DNA from: Sphingobacteriaceae bacterium
Lineage (GTDB): Bacteria; Bacteroidota; Bacteroidia; B-17B0; Aurantibacillaceae
Assembly: GCA_947453445.1 (NCBI GenBank)
Contig: CANGGP010000022.1
Location: 1 to 47,284, forward strand
DNA: 47,284 bases
Direction: 5' to 3'
Part shown: one piece after another, positions 7,198 to 15,587 of the stretch
Numbering within the stretch: the first letter of the stretch is position 1
Layout: each line of letters opens with the position of its first letter
Notes under the pieces: generated by a model
Seen by the model: the letters and a program-made list of their open reading frames with translations, nothing else
What the model was told of the DNA's origin: nothing
The model's database searches: none
Program-made: the position numbers and the translations under genes

Positions 7198-8325
7198 TTA
7201 TTCTTTCACACATTTTAGAATGCTGTCCCATAAAAGGTTTGCACTTTTATCCCAAGAGAATTTTTGCTTTTGTAAGCTGCCTTTTTGAATCAGGTCTTTT
7301 TGCAGAGTTTCATCCGACATTAATTTTAACATGGCGCTTTTAATGTTTGTGCTGTTAAATGGATCAACCAATAAGGCTGCATCCCCGGCAATTTCGGGCA
7401 AAGCACTGATATTAGAGCAAATAATAGGCACTTCCGCTTCCATGGCTTCAAGCAATGGAATGCCAAATCCTTCATAATAGGAAACAAATAGTAAAGCTTT
7501 GGCACTTCCCAAAACCACGGCCAATTCTTCATCCGCCAGGCGTCCGGTGAAAATTACCTCACCTTCAATTCCAAGTTTTTTTATCACTTCGTGTATCGCC
7601 GCCAATCCCCAAAAATTAGCACCTGCCAATACCAATTTCATTTTGCTTGCACTTTCTTTTTTAAATTCGGCAAAGGCTTTAATTAGTGTTGGGATGTTTT
7701 TACGGGGTGATAGCGAACCTATATGCAGAAAGTAATCTTGCCCCGCACAATACTTTAACTTAGAATTTAACTTCTCTTCTACAGTGCAAACCTTTACAAA
7801 ATCGTTGATGCCATTGTACACCACGTCAATTTTGTTTTGATCAATGCCATAATGTTTGGCAATTTCGGTTTTACTGAATTCTGATACAGTAGCAATGCGT
7901 GTGGCTGCTTTGGCAAACTTAGGAAAGAAATAATTGTAATACCTCGCCGTTAAAGGTTTTAGGTCCTTAGGATAATGCAAAAAATTAATGTCGTGAATCA
8001 CAGGCAATTGTTTACACTTGGCGCCTAAAATCAAAAAACCATCGGGTGATAAAAATACATCGGGTTTAATTTTGTTCACCAATCCTTTTAATGACCATTG
8101 AAACCACCAGTAGTATAAAAAGGGGTGACGGGCTTGGGGCAATACCACCAAAGGGGTGATGTTATTGCTGAAAATAAACTCTTCTTCAATTTTCCGGTCG
8201 AATAAAAAAATGAAATGCACATCAGGGTGATTCAAGCATAAGCGCTTTAAAGTTTGGTAACTGAACCAGCCAATGCCGTCCAGTTTATTTTTCACCAATA
8301 ACCTTGTGTTTACAACGATTTGCAC
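7198..8325 (-). CDS. Family 4-type glycosyltransferase
   Basis: This 375-residue GT-B enzyme shows GIGWFSYQTLKRL near the N-terminus, the nucleotide-sugar domain opening LHIGSLSPRKNIPTLIKAF, and the E-x7-E motif in YYEGFGIPLLEAMEAEVPIICS. These are diagnostic of retaining GT4 (glycosyl transferases group 1) proteins. It lies on the minus strand inside a run of plus-strand polysaccharide genes, with its stop one base from the FkbM stop (convergent) and its start divergent from the flippase. A TAGATTTG promoter element lies just upstream. Donor and acceptor sugars cannot be predicted. It probably adds a residue to the surface glycan assembled by the neighbouring genes. Confidence 0.9.
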   Translation of the reverse strand: MQIVVNTRLLVKNKLDGIGWFSYQTLKRLCLNHPDVHFIFLFDRKIEEEFIFSNNITPLVVLPQARHPFLYYWWFQWSLKGLVNKIKPDVFLSPDGFLILGAKCKQLPVIHDINFLHYPKDLKPLTARYYNYFFPKFAKAATRIATVSEFSKTEIAKHYGIDQNKIDVVYNGINDFVKVCTVEEKLNSKLKYCAGQDYFLHIGSLSPRKNIPTLIKAFAEFKKESASKMKLVLAGANFWGLAAIHEVIKKLGIEGEVIFTGRLADEELAVVLGSAKALLFVSYYEGFGIPLLEAMEAEVPIICSNISALPEIAGDAALLVDPFNSTNIKSAMLKLMSDETLQKDLIQKGSLQKQKFSWDKSANLLWDSILKCVKE

Positions 8326-8329
8326 CTTA

Positions 8330-8337
8330 CAAATCTA
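8330..8337 (-). promoter_or_regulatory. -7 element for the glycosyltransferase
   Basis: TAGATTTG on the minus strand matches TAnnTTTG and lies 5 bp from the start codon at 8325. No convincing -33 TTG was found at the usual spacing. Confidence 0.45.
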
Positions 8338-8369
8338 TCAATTAGATTAGCAATAACCATAAAAAAAAC

Positions 8370-8377
8370 TATCTTTG
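8370..8377 (+). promoter_or_regulatory. -7 element for the polysaccharide operon
   Basis: TATCTTTG matches TAnnTTTG and lies 10 bp before the flippase ATG at 8388. It is divergent from the glycosyltransferase promoter 33 bp away. It would drive the four overlapping genes to 13161. Confidence 0.5.
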
Positions 8378-8387
8378 ACCGCTTTTA

Positions 8388-9830
8388 ATGCAAAAGAAGA
8401 AATTTATATTCGATCTCGCGATTTTACTGGTACTTAACCTCCTTATTAAGCCATTTTGGACCATCATAGTTGAGCCAAAAGTACAAGGCCAAATTGGTAA
8501 TATTGGTTACGGTGAATACTTCCAGATTTTTAACATGACCTTGGTATTGAGTATTTTCCTCGATTTTGGTCTCACCAACTTTAACAACAAAAACATCGCC
8601 CAAAACATGCATTTGCTGAGCAAGCACTTTAGCAAAATGCTGGGATTAAAATTTGCCCTGGGCATCTTTTACATGCTGTTTGGTTTTGTGGTGATGTTCT
8701 TTTTTATGGATTTAAATCTCAAATTGGTTTTAATTCTAAGCTTAAACATGTTCTTTTTGAGTTTTATCCTTTTCTTGCGATCCAACCTACAAGCTTTGCA
8801 CATGTTTAGGGTTGATAGCATTGTTTCGGTGCTTGATCGGGTGATTATGATCATCATTTTGATGTGTTTGTTATTGCATGTTTTTGGAACACAAGTTGAT
8901 GTAATGAATTTTGTTTACGCACAAACTGCAGGATACGCCTTAACAGCCGTTGTGGCCTTTATTATTGTGCTCAATAAAACGCACACATTTAAAATGAATT
9001 GGGATTGGACCTTTAACCGTTTAATCTTGAAAAAAAGTCTGCCGTACGCTGTATTGGTACTCTTAATGGCCTTTTATAACCGGTTCGACAGTTACATGAT
9101 TGCGGCTTTATTGCCCGGTGACTTGGGTAAACAACAAAACGGTATTTATGCCAAAGGCTTCCGTTTACTCGATGCCGCCAATCAAATTGCCTATTTGTTT
9201 TCGGTGCAATTGCTGCCCATGTTTAGCCGTATGATCAAGCACAAAGACAATATTGAAAATGTGGTGAAATTGTCATTTACCATGCTTTTAACGCCGGCTT
9301 TAATTGTCTCTATTTCAACAATATTTTACGCAGAGCATTTTTTCGATAAAATTTATACCGGCGATACCGAAGGATATATCATTTTGTCGGTGCTGATGAA
9401 CTGTTTTACAGCCATTTCATTGACTTATATTTTTGGTACATTACTCACAGCAAGCGGTAATTTAAAGAAACAAAATTATGTGGCTTTGGGTGGTATTGCG
9501 GTAAACGTGATTTTAAATTTGATTTTGATTCCGAAGTTTTACGCTTTGGGTTCGGCCATTGCGAGTTTGGTAACCCAATTGATAACAGGATTGCTGCAAG
9601 TGTATTTATGTTATAAAGTTTTTCACTTTAAGGTCAATAAAAAGCTATTAACCTCGTTAGGATTATACATTGTTGGATTGTTTTTCATCAATTATTTTAC
9701 ATTAAACTTAACCAAACAATGGATGTTCAATTTTGTGATAATGCTTATATTTAGTGCATTGCTGGCCTTTGTAACCGGTATGCTCAGCACAAAATCGATT
9801 ATCCGTTTTATTAAACCAAAAAAAGTATGA
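8388..9830 (+). CDS. Wzx-like polysaccharide flippase (MOP superfamily)
   Basis: This 480-residue, very hydrophobic protein has about 12-14 predicted membrane segments, as expected for a Wzx/MATE-type lipid-linked oligosaccharide flippase. Family-like features are RFDSYMIAALLPGDLGKQQNGIYAKGFRLLDA around the seventh segment and GNLKKQNYVALGGIAVNVILNLILIP in the second half, the usual Wzx repeat of the 'vn-x-x-lNlilIP' motif. It would move undecaprenyl-linked repeat units across the inner membrane. It overlaps the chain-length gene by 4 bp (ATGA), implying coupled translation. A teichoic-acid or exopolysaccharide flippase is an equivalent call. Confidence 0.87.
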   Translation: MQKKKFIFDLAILLVLNLLIKPFWTIIVEPKVQGQIGNIGYGEYFQIFNMTLVLSIFLDFGLTNFNNKNIAQNMHLLSKHFSKMLGLKFALGIFYMLFGFVVMFFFMDLNLKLVLILSLNMFFLSFILFLRSNLQALHMFRVDSIVSVLDRVIMIIILMCLLLHVFGTQVDVMNFVYAQTAGYALTAVVAFIIVLNKTHTFKMNWDWTFNRLILKKSLPYAVLVLLMAFYNRFDSYMIAALLPGDLGKQQNGIYAKGFRLLDAANQIAYLFSVQLLPMFSRMIKHKDNIENVVKLSFTMLLTPALIVSISTIFYAEHFFDKIYTGDTEGYIILSVLMNCFTAISLTYIFGTLLTASGNLKKQNYVALGGIAVNVILNLILIPKFYALGSAIASLVTQLITGLLQVYLCYKVFHFKVNKKLLTSLGLYIVGLFFINYFTLNLTKQWMFNFVIMLIFSALLAFVTGMLSTKSIIRFIKPKKV

Positions 9831-10819
9831 CAGAAAATATTTCGGCCAAGGATTTGATTCGTCAAATCGTGAAGTGGAAAAAACAATTTATGTGGATTAC
9901 CTTGGTCACCGCCTTGGTGGTTGGTGTGATTGTGTTTTTGATTCCGAAACAATATAAATCGGTGGCCATTTTATTTCCGGCCCGTCAGTTTTCGGTCTCT
10001 AAATTGGTAATTGAAGCCAACGCCGGTAACCAAGAAGATTACATGATGTTTGGTGATGCTGATGACACCGAAAAATTAATGCAATTGTTAACCTGCGACG
10101 AATTAAAAATTAAAGTGGCCGATGCCTTTGATTTATGGCACCGATGGAAAGTAAAGGATACTGTGTTTTCTTACCATTATTTAAAATTAAAATGGGATGA
10201 TATGGTGACCATTAAACGCACTGAATTTAACTCTGTGCGTATTGAGGTTTACGATTACACAGCAGTAGGCGCAGCCATTATTGCCAATGGTATTTCTGAT
10301 TATGTGGATAGTGTACGTTTTAGCATGAACCGCGAAGTATCGGGTAGGGTGCTTAAAATTGTGAAGGATGAATACGAATCAACTTTAAGCCGCATGAAAG
10401 TATTGGAAGACAGTTTGGATGTGTTGCGTCAAAAAGGTGTGTTGCATTTTAAAGAACAGGTTAAAGCATATTCAAAAAGTTATGCCCAAGCCATTGAAAA
10501 AAATGATGTTGGCGCTATGAAACGTTTAGAAGCAAAATTGGATACCCTTAAAAAATATGGTTCAGCTTACCAAAACATGCATGATGATTTGGATAAATAT
10601 GCTTCCAAATATCCTGACATAAAAATGAAATACGATGAAGCCATGGTGAATTATAACACCATGATTCCAATTAAATTTGTAGTAGAAAAAGCCAAACCGA
10701 ATGAGTTTAAAGCAAAGCCTAGTCGCTTGGTTTTATTGGTGATTGCCATTATCGCTGCCAATTTAATGGGCTTATTCTTTCTTTTATTAAAGGAGAAATT
10801 TGGTCAGCCTTCTAAATAA
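9827..10819 (+). CDS. Wzz-like chain-length determinant protein
   Basis: The 330-residue protein has the Wzz topology: a cytoplasmic N-terminus, a membrane segment at about 20-43 (FMWITLVTALVVGVIVFLIP), a periplasmic domain with long helices (residues about 165-265, KDEYESTLSRMKVLEDSLDVLR), and a second membrane segment near the C-terminus preceded by a proline motif (KAKPSRLVLLVIAIIAANL). There is no C-terminal tyrosine kinase domain. Such proteins set polysaccharide chain length together with the polymerase. It overlaps both neighbours, the flippase by 4 bp and the ligase/polymerase by 20 bp. Confidence 0.85.
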   Translation: MTENISAKDLIRQIVKWKKQFMWITLVTALVVGVIVFLIPKQYKSVAILFPARQFSVSKLVIEANAGNQEDYMMFGDADDTEKLMQLLTCDELKIKVADAFDLWHRWKVKDTVFSYHYLKLKWDDMVTIKRTEFNSVRIEVYDYTAVGAAIIANGISDYVDSVRFSMNREVSGRVLKIVKDEYESTLSRMKVLEDSLDVLRQKGVLHFKEQVKAYSKSYAQAIEKNDVGAMKRLEAKLDTLKKYGSAYQNMHDDLDKYASKYPDIKMKYDEAMVNYNTMIPIKFVVEKAKPNEFKAKPSRLVLLVIAIIAANLMGLFFLLLKEKFGQPSK

Positions 10820-12302
10820 ACAATTACTTGAGCAATTTGCTTTAAAGGTTTACAATTTATGTAAACCCTTTATTTTTCCTGCCTTGATGTTGGCATTTAT
10901 TTTGGGAGATGCTTATATCATTGCTTTTAAAAAGCTTTACATTTATCCATACAATGCCTTGCCATTGATTTTGTTTGTGGTGTACCAAGCCATTTTCCAC
11001 CTTCAAAACTTGGTGTATTTGTTGGCTTTTTGCACGCCTTTGGCCATTTCATTAAAGGAAATGGGACTCACGCAGGGTCCTGATTTAAGCATTCCCACCG
11101 AGCCCATCATGGCCGGTATTATGTTGGTGTACATTTTTAATTCCTTGAACAAACCCCTCACCGATGCTAAATTTAGGTTTCACACCATTTCTATTTTAAT
11201 TGTGATTCAATTAAGCTGGATGTTTATTACCAGCTTAACCAGCACCGAAATTATCATTTCATTAAAGGCTTTAACTGCGCGCTTGTGGTTTATTTTTAGC
11301 TGCTACATCATTGTGCCGCATTTGTTTAAGGACAAAAAAAACATTGTGAAATTCATCATGGCTTATGCTTCGGCTTTGGCTATTGTTGTAGCTTATACAT
11401 TGGTGATACATTCTCAATTTAATTTTAATGACAAAGCCGCCGATTGGGTGGTATCACCTTTTTACAACGATCACACCGCATATGGCGCTGCTTTGGCCAT
11501 GTTTATTCCGCTCATGGTGGCGCTTTTGTGTATGAAATCGGTATCGAAATTTGTAAAAATTGTTGCCCTTGGTTTTTTACTTTGGTTTTTATTGGGCATT
11601 GTGCTTTCCTTTGCCAGAGCAGGATGGTTGAGTTTGGTGGTGGCCATTGGCATTTTATTCACTTTGTTTTTACGCATTCGTTTTGGGACCATCATTTTAA
11701 CTTTGGTAACAGGCACCTTGCTGTTTTTTGCTTTTCAAACTGAAATATTATTGGTGCTTGGTAAAAACTCTTCTGATTCTGAAGGTGGTTTTGAAAACAA
11801 CATCGAATCGGTATCAAATATTTCAACCGATGCTTCCAACCGTGAACGCTTAAACCGCTGGAGTTGCGCCATTCGCATGTGGGAAGACAAACCGGTGTTT
11901 GGTTGGGGGCCGGGTACCTACATGTTTAAATATGCCCCTTACCAATTGAGTTACCAATTAACCATTATCAGCACCAATTTTGGCACCAATGGCAATGCCC
12001 ACAGCGAATACCTTGGTCCGCTTGCCGAACAAGGATTACCGGGTATGCTCATTATGGTGGCTTTTTTGTTGTATACCACACACCTGGGCTATCGATTGGT
12101 GTATACTTTAAAAGAAAAAGAAGACCGTATTTTGTTCATCGGCATTTTTTTAAGCATCATGACTTATTTTGTACATGGCTTTTTTAATAACTTTTTAGAT
12201 ACCGATAAATTATCATTGCCTTTTTGGGTATTTATGTCGGGAATTGTTTGCTTTGATTTGTATTATCCAAAGCAGCAAAAAATAAAAAACACAAACAATT
12301 AA
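10800..12302 (+). CDS. O-antigen ligase / polymerase family membrane protein
   Basis: This 500-residue protein with roughly 10-12 membrane segments carries the Wzy_C/O-antigen ligase domain. The family motifs are LSFARAGWLSLVVAIGILF and, in the large periplasmic loop, WEDKPVFGWGPGTY followed by NAHSEYLGPLAEQGLPGML. The His-Ser-Glu-Tyr and Arg residues there are typical of WaaL/Wzy enzymes, which join lipid-linked glycan to lipid A core or to itself. Sequence alone does not separate ligase from polymerase. The frame opens with TTG at 10800, inside the chain-length gene, so its translation is likely coupled. Confidence 0.87.
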   Translation: MVSLLNKQLLEQFALKVYNLCKPFIFPALMLAFILGDAYIIAFKKLYIYPYNALPLILFVVYQAIFHLQNLVYLLAFCTPLAISLKEMGLTQGPDLSIPTEPIMAGIMLVYIFNSLNKPLTDAKFRFHTISILIVIQLSWMFITSLTSTEIIISLKALTARLWFIFSCYIIVPHLFKDKKNIVKFIMAYASALAIVVAYTLVIHSQFNFNDKAADWVVSPFYNDHTAYGAALAMFIPLMVALLCMKSVSKFVKIVALGFLLWFLLGIVLSFARAGWLSLVVAIGILFTLFLRIRFGTIILTLVTGTLLFFAFQTEILLVLGKNSSDSEGGFENNIESVSNISTDASNRERLNRWSCAIRMWEDKPVFGWGPGTYMFKYAPYQLSYQLTIISTNFGTNGNAHSEYLGPLAEQGLPGMLIMVAFLLYTTHLGYRLVYTLKEKEDRILFIGIFLSIMTYFVHGFFNNFLDTDKLSLPFWVFMSGIVCFDLYYPKQQKIKNTNN

Positions 12303-12303
12303 A

Positions 12304-13161
12304 ATGGATATTAAACGCCTTGCAAAACTGGTGCTGCCGAAGTATCAAAAATTAATTTTGGAATACAAGGTCGACATGAAACCCCGCTACGGTCATGGAA
12401 AGCAGCCCAATGAATATTTGTATCAATTGATCAATGCACAAAGGAGCGAATTTGAAAAACACGCGCATTTGATGCTGGCATTAAAAGATGTGTTCGCCAA
12501 CATTAAGTTAAGCAAGGATGAAACCAACGACAATGAACCGGCCTGGAACAATGGCTTTTTTCCGGGATTAGACATTGTTGCATTATATACTTTTTTAAAA
12601 ACCTATGATCCGGCTAATTTTATTGAAATAGGTTCAGGGAATTCAACCAAAGTGGCGCGAAAGGCCATTGAGGATTATAAATTGCATACCAAAATTACTT
12701 CCATTGATCCATTTCCTCGCGCCAACATTGACCATTTGGCCGATGAAGTGATTCGTATGCCTTTGGAAGATGTAGACAATTATGCCTTTATCACCAACCA
12801 TTTGGCTGAAAACGATATTTTGTTTATTGATAACTCACATCGGGTATTGCCCAATTCGGATGTAACGGTTTGTTTTTTAGAATTACTGCCACAATTAAAA
12901 CCCGGGGTGATTGTGCACATCCATGATATTTATTTGCCTTACGATTATCCGCAAGACATGTGTGATCGATTTTATTCTGAGCAATACATGTTAGCGACCT
13001 TGTTATTGTCGAATCCAAAACGTTATCAGGTTATGTTCCCATGTTATTTTGCCAGTGAAGATGAGGCATTGGCTTCGCTATTGGAGCCCTTATGGCAAAG
13101 CGAAAACACCTCTAAAGTTGAAAAACACGGCGGTAGTTTTTGGTTTAGAGTAATGGAGTAG
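12304..13161 (+). CDS. SAM-dependent methyltransferase-like protein of the polysaccharide operon
   Basis: This 285-residue protein contains the Rossmann motif FIEIGSGNSTKVARKAIEDY, an acidic second strand (KITSIDPFPRANIDHL) and NDILFIDNSHRVLPNSDV with VIVHIHDIYLPYDYP. That pattern is seen in class I methyltransferases of the Methyltransf_24 / TylF-like type. The Asp and His residues in IDNSHR and HIHDIY may bind metal. It starts two bases after the stop of the ligase/polymerase gene, so it is the last gene of that operon and probably modifies a sugar of the surface glycan. The substrate is not predictable. Confidence 0.8.
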   Translation: MDIKRLAKLVLPKYQKLILEYKVDMKPRYGHGKQPNEYLYQLINAQRSEFEKHAHLMLALKDVFANIKLSKDETNDNEPAWNNGFFPGLDIVALYTFLKTYDPANFIEIGSGNSTKVARKAIEDYKLHTKITSIDPFPRANIDHLADEVIRMPLEDVDNYAFITNHLAENDILFIDNSHRVLPNSDVTVCFLELLPQLKPGVIVHIHDIYLPYDYPQDMCDRFYSEQYMLATLLLSNPKRYQVMFPCYFASEDEALASLLEPLWQSENTSKVEKHGGSFWFRVME

Positions 13162-13183
13162 AGCTTGATTTTGATATTTTTCG

Positions 13184-13191
13184 TAAATTTG
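13184..13191 (+). promoter_or_regulatory. -7 element for the MNT-HEPN module
   Basis: TAAATTTG matches TAnnTTTG and lies 16 bp before the ATG at 13208. A TTG at 13165-13167 sits 16 bp upstream, slightly short for a -33 element. Confidence 0.45.
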
Positions 13192-13207
13192 ATTTAATCC
13201 TTAAAGG

Positions 13208-13510
13208 ATGAAACAACTTGAGAAATATATATCAGAAATTGCCAAACTCTGTGAATTACACAAGGTGAAACGATTATATGTTTTTGGATCCATTCTAACA
13301 GATCATTTTCATAAGAATAGCGACATTGATTTAATTGTTGACTTTTCGAATATGTCAGTTGAAGATTATGCTGATAATTATTTTGATTTTAAATTTTCAT
13401 TGCAAGACATTTTAAAAAGACCAATTGATCTTCTGGAGGAAAAAGCCATTAAAAACCCTTACTTTAAGCATTCTGTTGAGCTTCAGAGAAAACTAGTGTA
13501 TGAGCAATGA
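13208..13510 (+). CDS. mntA: MNT nucleotidyltransferase antitoxin
   Basis: This is a minimal nucleotidyltransferase of 100 residues with the polymerase-beta signature Gly27-Ser28 ... Asp39-x-Asp41 (FGSILTDHFHKNSDIDLIV). In characterised MNT-HEPN pairs this protein silences the partner toxin by adding AMP groups to a tyrosine of the HEPN motif. Its gene overlaps the HEPN gene by 11 bp (ATG 13500), implying coupled synthesis. The pair lies between a polysaccharide operon and a convergent phosphatase gene. All catalytic residues expected for an active enzyme are present. Confidence 0.87.
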   Translation: MKQLEKYISEIAKLCELHKVKRLYVFGSILTDHFHKNSDIDLIVDFSNMSVEDYADNYFDFKFSLQDILKRPIDLLEEKAIKNPYFKHSVELQRKLVYEQ

Positions 13511-13844
13511 AATCAAGGCAAGTTTATTTGACATGCTCAATGCCATTATGGAAATTGAAAGTTTTTTCTTAAACGAACCGAAGGTATTTTCTATTTATCA
13601 AAGTGACATTCGCACCAAGCGTGCTGTTGAACGGAATATAGAAATAATAGGAGAAGCAATGCGTCGGATTTTAGTAAAAGATGCTGACTTTAAAATTAGT
13701 AATTCAAGAAAAATTGTTGATGCAAGAAATAGAATTATTCACGGTTATGATTCTCTTTCAGATGATTTTATTTGGGGTATTATCATTAACCACATCCCCA
13801 TTTTGAAAAATGAAATTGAGCTTTTGCTGACTAACGAACTTTAA
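13500..13844 (+). CDS. hepT: HEPN (DUF86) ribonuclease toxin
   Basis: This helical protein of 114 residues carries the HEPN active-site motif R-x4-H-x-Y as Arg76, His81 and Tyr83 (ARNRIIHGYDS). The helices around ERNIEIIGEAMRRIL are typical of the DUF86 (HepT) group. Such proteins are RNases that cleave tRNA or mRNA unless the MNT partner modifies the tyrosine. The frame is intact and the key residues are retained, so the module looks functional, unlike the broken RelE-type pair at 1666-2239. A role in phage defence or stress is possible but not shown here. Confidence 0.87.
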   Translation: MSNEIKASLFDMLNAIMEIESFFLNEPKVFSIYQSDIRTKRAVERNIEIIGEAMRRILVKDADFKISNSRKIVDARNRIIHGYDSLSDDFIWGIIINHIPILKNEIELLLTNEL

Positions 13845-13845
13845 C

Positions 13846-15084
13846 CTAAAAACTCAAATCACTCACCTTTAAACTTAAGAGCGCTATGTCATCCGGAAAA
13901 TCAATATCCCCTTTAAATTTTTCGGCATAGTCGAATAAGGCGGCGTTTATTTCAGCCGGACCGGCATCAAGATTTTCGAGAATAATTTCTTTAATGCGGT
14001 CCATCTCAACATTCTCATTGTTTTGATTTTCTGTATCGGTTAAACCATCGGTATAACACACCAAACAAAAATTGGCAGCATATTCAAATGTTTCCACTTC
14101 AATGTCGCGCAAATTTTCGGTGATGCCTAATAAGGTACAACCTTTGCTTAGCTCCGAAAACTTTTTGTCGTAGTAGAGTATTGGCGGGTTGTGGCCGGCA
14201 TTGATATAGGTAAACTGTTGACTTTTGGTATTGATTTTTCCCAAAAACATGGAGACAAATTTTTCGGAATGGGTGTTTGAATTCACACGTTTATTCAATT
14301 CAAGAATAATGTCTTTTAAATTGTGTGTATAATTGATTAAGCTGTGCAAAGTGGCTTGCATATTGCTCATCAATAGGGCAGCAGGGATGCCTTTGCCGCT
14401 CACATCGGCAATGCAAAAAATAAACTCATGGTTGTTGAGCTGTAAAAAATCGTAATAATCGCCGCCCACTTGTTGATGCGGCACATATTTGGCAGCTACT
14501 TTTAAGGCATCGGTAAGTGGTAAATGCTGTGGAAACAACATCTGCTGCATGTTTTGGGCCAATTCCAATTCTTTGATAATTTTTACCCTTTCGATGTTTT
14601 CTTTGAACAGTTTTTTATTTTCAATGGCCACCACAATTAAATTGGTGAGTGTTTGTACATAAGGTAAATGTTTAATTGCCGCACTCATTTCGAGTTCAAG
14701 TGGATTTACATCACTTAATAAAACATAAGCCAAGGGATGTTGTTTGTGAAACACAGGAATCACAATTTCAAAATTTTTGGTGAGATGTCCTTGCGTGTAT
14801 GTAATGGATTCAATTTCACGAATATCGAGTAATTCTTTTTCGAACTCCACTTTTTCGAGTTCATCACTCAAGCCGTATTTTAAAATACAATTCCATTCAC
14901 CCATGTGTTCAAGAAACAAAACCAATCGGCCAACACCCAATCGTTTTTGTAAAATATCTTGATACAACTGAAGTAATTGCGTAGTAGATAAGTTGTTGTT
15001 AATGGCCTTGGTAACCTCCAATAAGGCCGTGAGCTTTAAATCTTGTACTTGTTTTTGCTGATGTATTTTATCCAATTCCGACAT
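13846..15084 (-). CDS. GAF-like sensor with SpoIIE/RsbU-type serine phosphatase
   Basis: This 412-residue protein has an N-terminal region (about 15-160) resembling a GAF domain, a short coiled linker with the RsbU-type lead-in ELELAQNMQQMLFP (173-185), and a PP2C-like SpoIIE domain. Metal-binding motifs GGDYYDF (207-213), IADVSGKGIPAALLMS (225-240) and CYTDGLTD are present. Such phosphatases dephosphorylate anti-sigma-factor antagonists or similar partners in partner-switch signalling. It is the last gene of a four-gene operon: its ATG overlaps the phosphoribosyltransferase stop (TAATG at 15084). No partner kinase or antagonist gene is nearby. Confidence 0.9.
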   Translation of the reverse strand: MSELDKIHQQKQVQDLKLTALLEVTKAINNNLSTTQLLQLYQDILQKRLGVGRLVLFLEHMGEWNCILKYGLSDELEKVEFEKELLDIREIESITYTQGHLTKNFEIVIPVFHKQHPLAYVLLSDVNPLELEMSAAIKHLPYVQTLTNLIVVAIENKKLFKENIERVKIIKELELAQNMQQMLFPQHLPLTDALKVAAKYVPHQQVGGDYYDFLQLNNHEFIFCIADVSGKGIPAALLMSNMQATLHSLINYTHNLKDIILELNKRVNSNTHSEKFVSMFLGKINTKSQQFTYINAGHNPPILYYDKKFSELSKGCTLLGITENLRDIEVETFEYAANFCLVCYTDGLTDTENQNNENVEMDRIKEIILENLDAGPAEINAALFDYAEKFKGDIDFPDDIALLSLKVSDLSF

Positions 15085-15587
15085 TAAACCAGGTAAACTG
15101 TTTCTTTATTTTTTTTCGAAAAATCAACGAGTATGGTTTCATGTAAGGTAGTACTTAAAGTAAGACCAACAAAATCGGCCTTTACCGGAAAGCGGCTGTG
15201 GCTGCGGTCGACCAAAACCAATGTATTTATTTTCTTTACGGGTTTATCCAAAAATAACTTCACGGCATAAATAAGTGTTTTACCGCTATTCAACACATCA
15301 TCCACCAAAATCACTGTTTTATTTACAAAGTCTTTCTCCTTAAAATCAATTTGTGCTGAAGCTTTCCAAGGCTCATCCTTATCAATTTTTATTTTACCCA
15401 CATTGATTTTAATTTTTGAAATGCTTTTTAAGCGCTCTGCCATTTCTAAAGCCACCTTGTAGCCATTGCCTTCAATGCCAACTACCAAAAGTTCCTTTTC
15501 TTCAAAATTATTTTCGTAGACCTCAAAAGCCAAACGGTTTAATTTTTGTTGAATTTGAAGTGTATCTAATATTTTTAATTTAGACAT
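15084..15587 (-). CDS. PyrR-like phosphoribosyltransferase
   Basis: The type I phosphoribosyltransferase motif TVILVDDVLNSGKTL (about 91-105) binds PRPP. The C-terminal LVDRSHSRFPVKADFVGLTL matches the equivalent segment of PyrR, the uracil phosphoribosyltransferase and pyrimidine regulator. At 167 residues it is close to PyrR length. It is not next to pyrimidine genes here: it overlaps dapA by 8 bp and its stop overlaps the phosphatase start. It may salvage uracil or another base, or act as a regulator. Hypoxanthine-type activity is less likely given the PyrR-like tail. Confidence 0.83.
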   Translation of the reverse strand: MSKLKILDTLQIQQKLNRLAFEVYENNFEEKELLVVGIEGNGYKVALEMAERLKSISKIKINVGKIKIDKDEPWKASAQIDFKEKDFVNKTVILVDDVLNSGKTLIYAVKLFLDKPVKKINTLVLVDRSHSRFPVKADFVGLTLSTTLHETILVDFSKKNKETVYLV

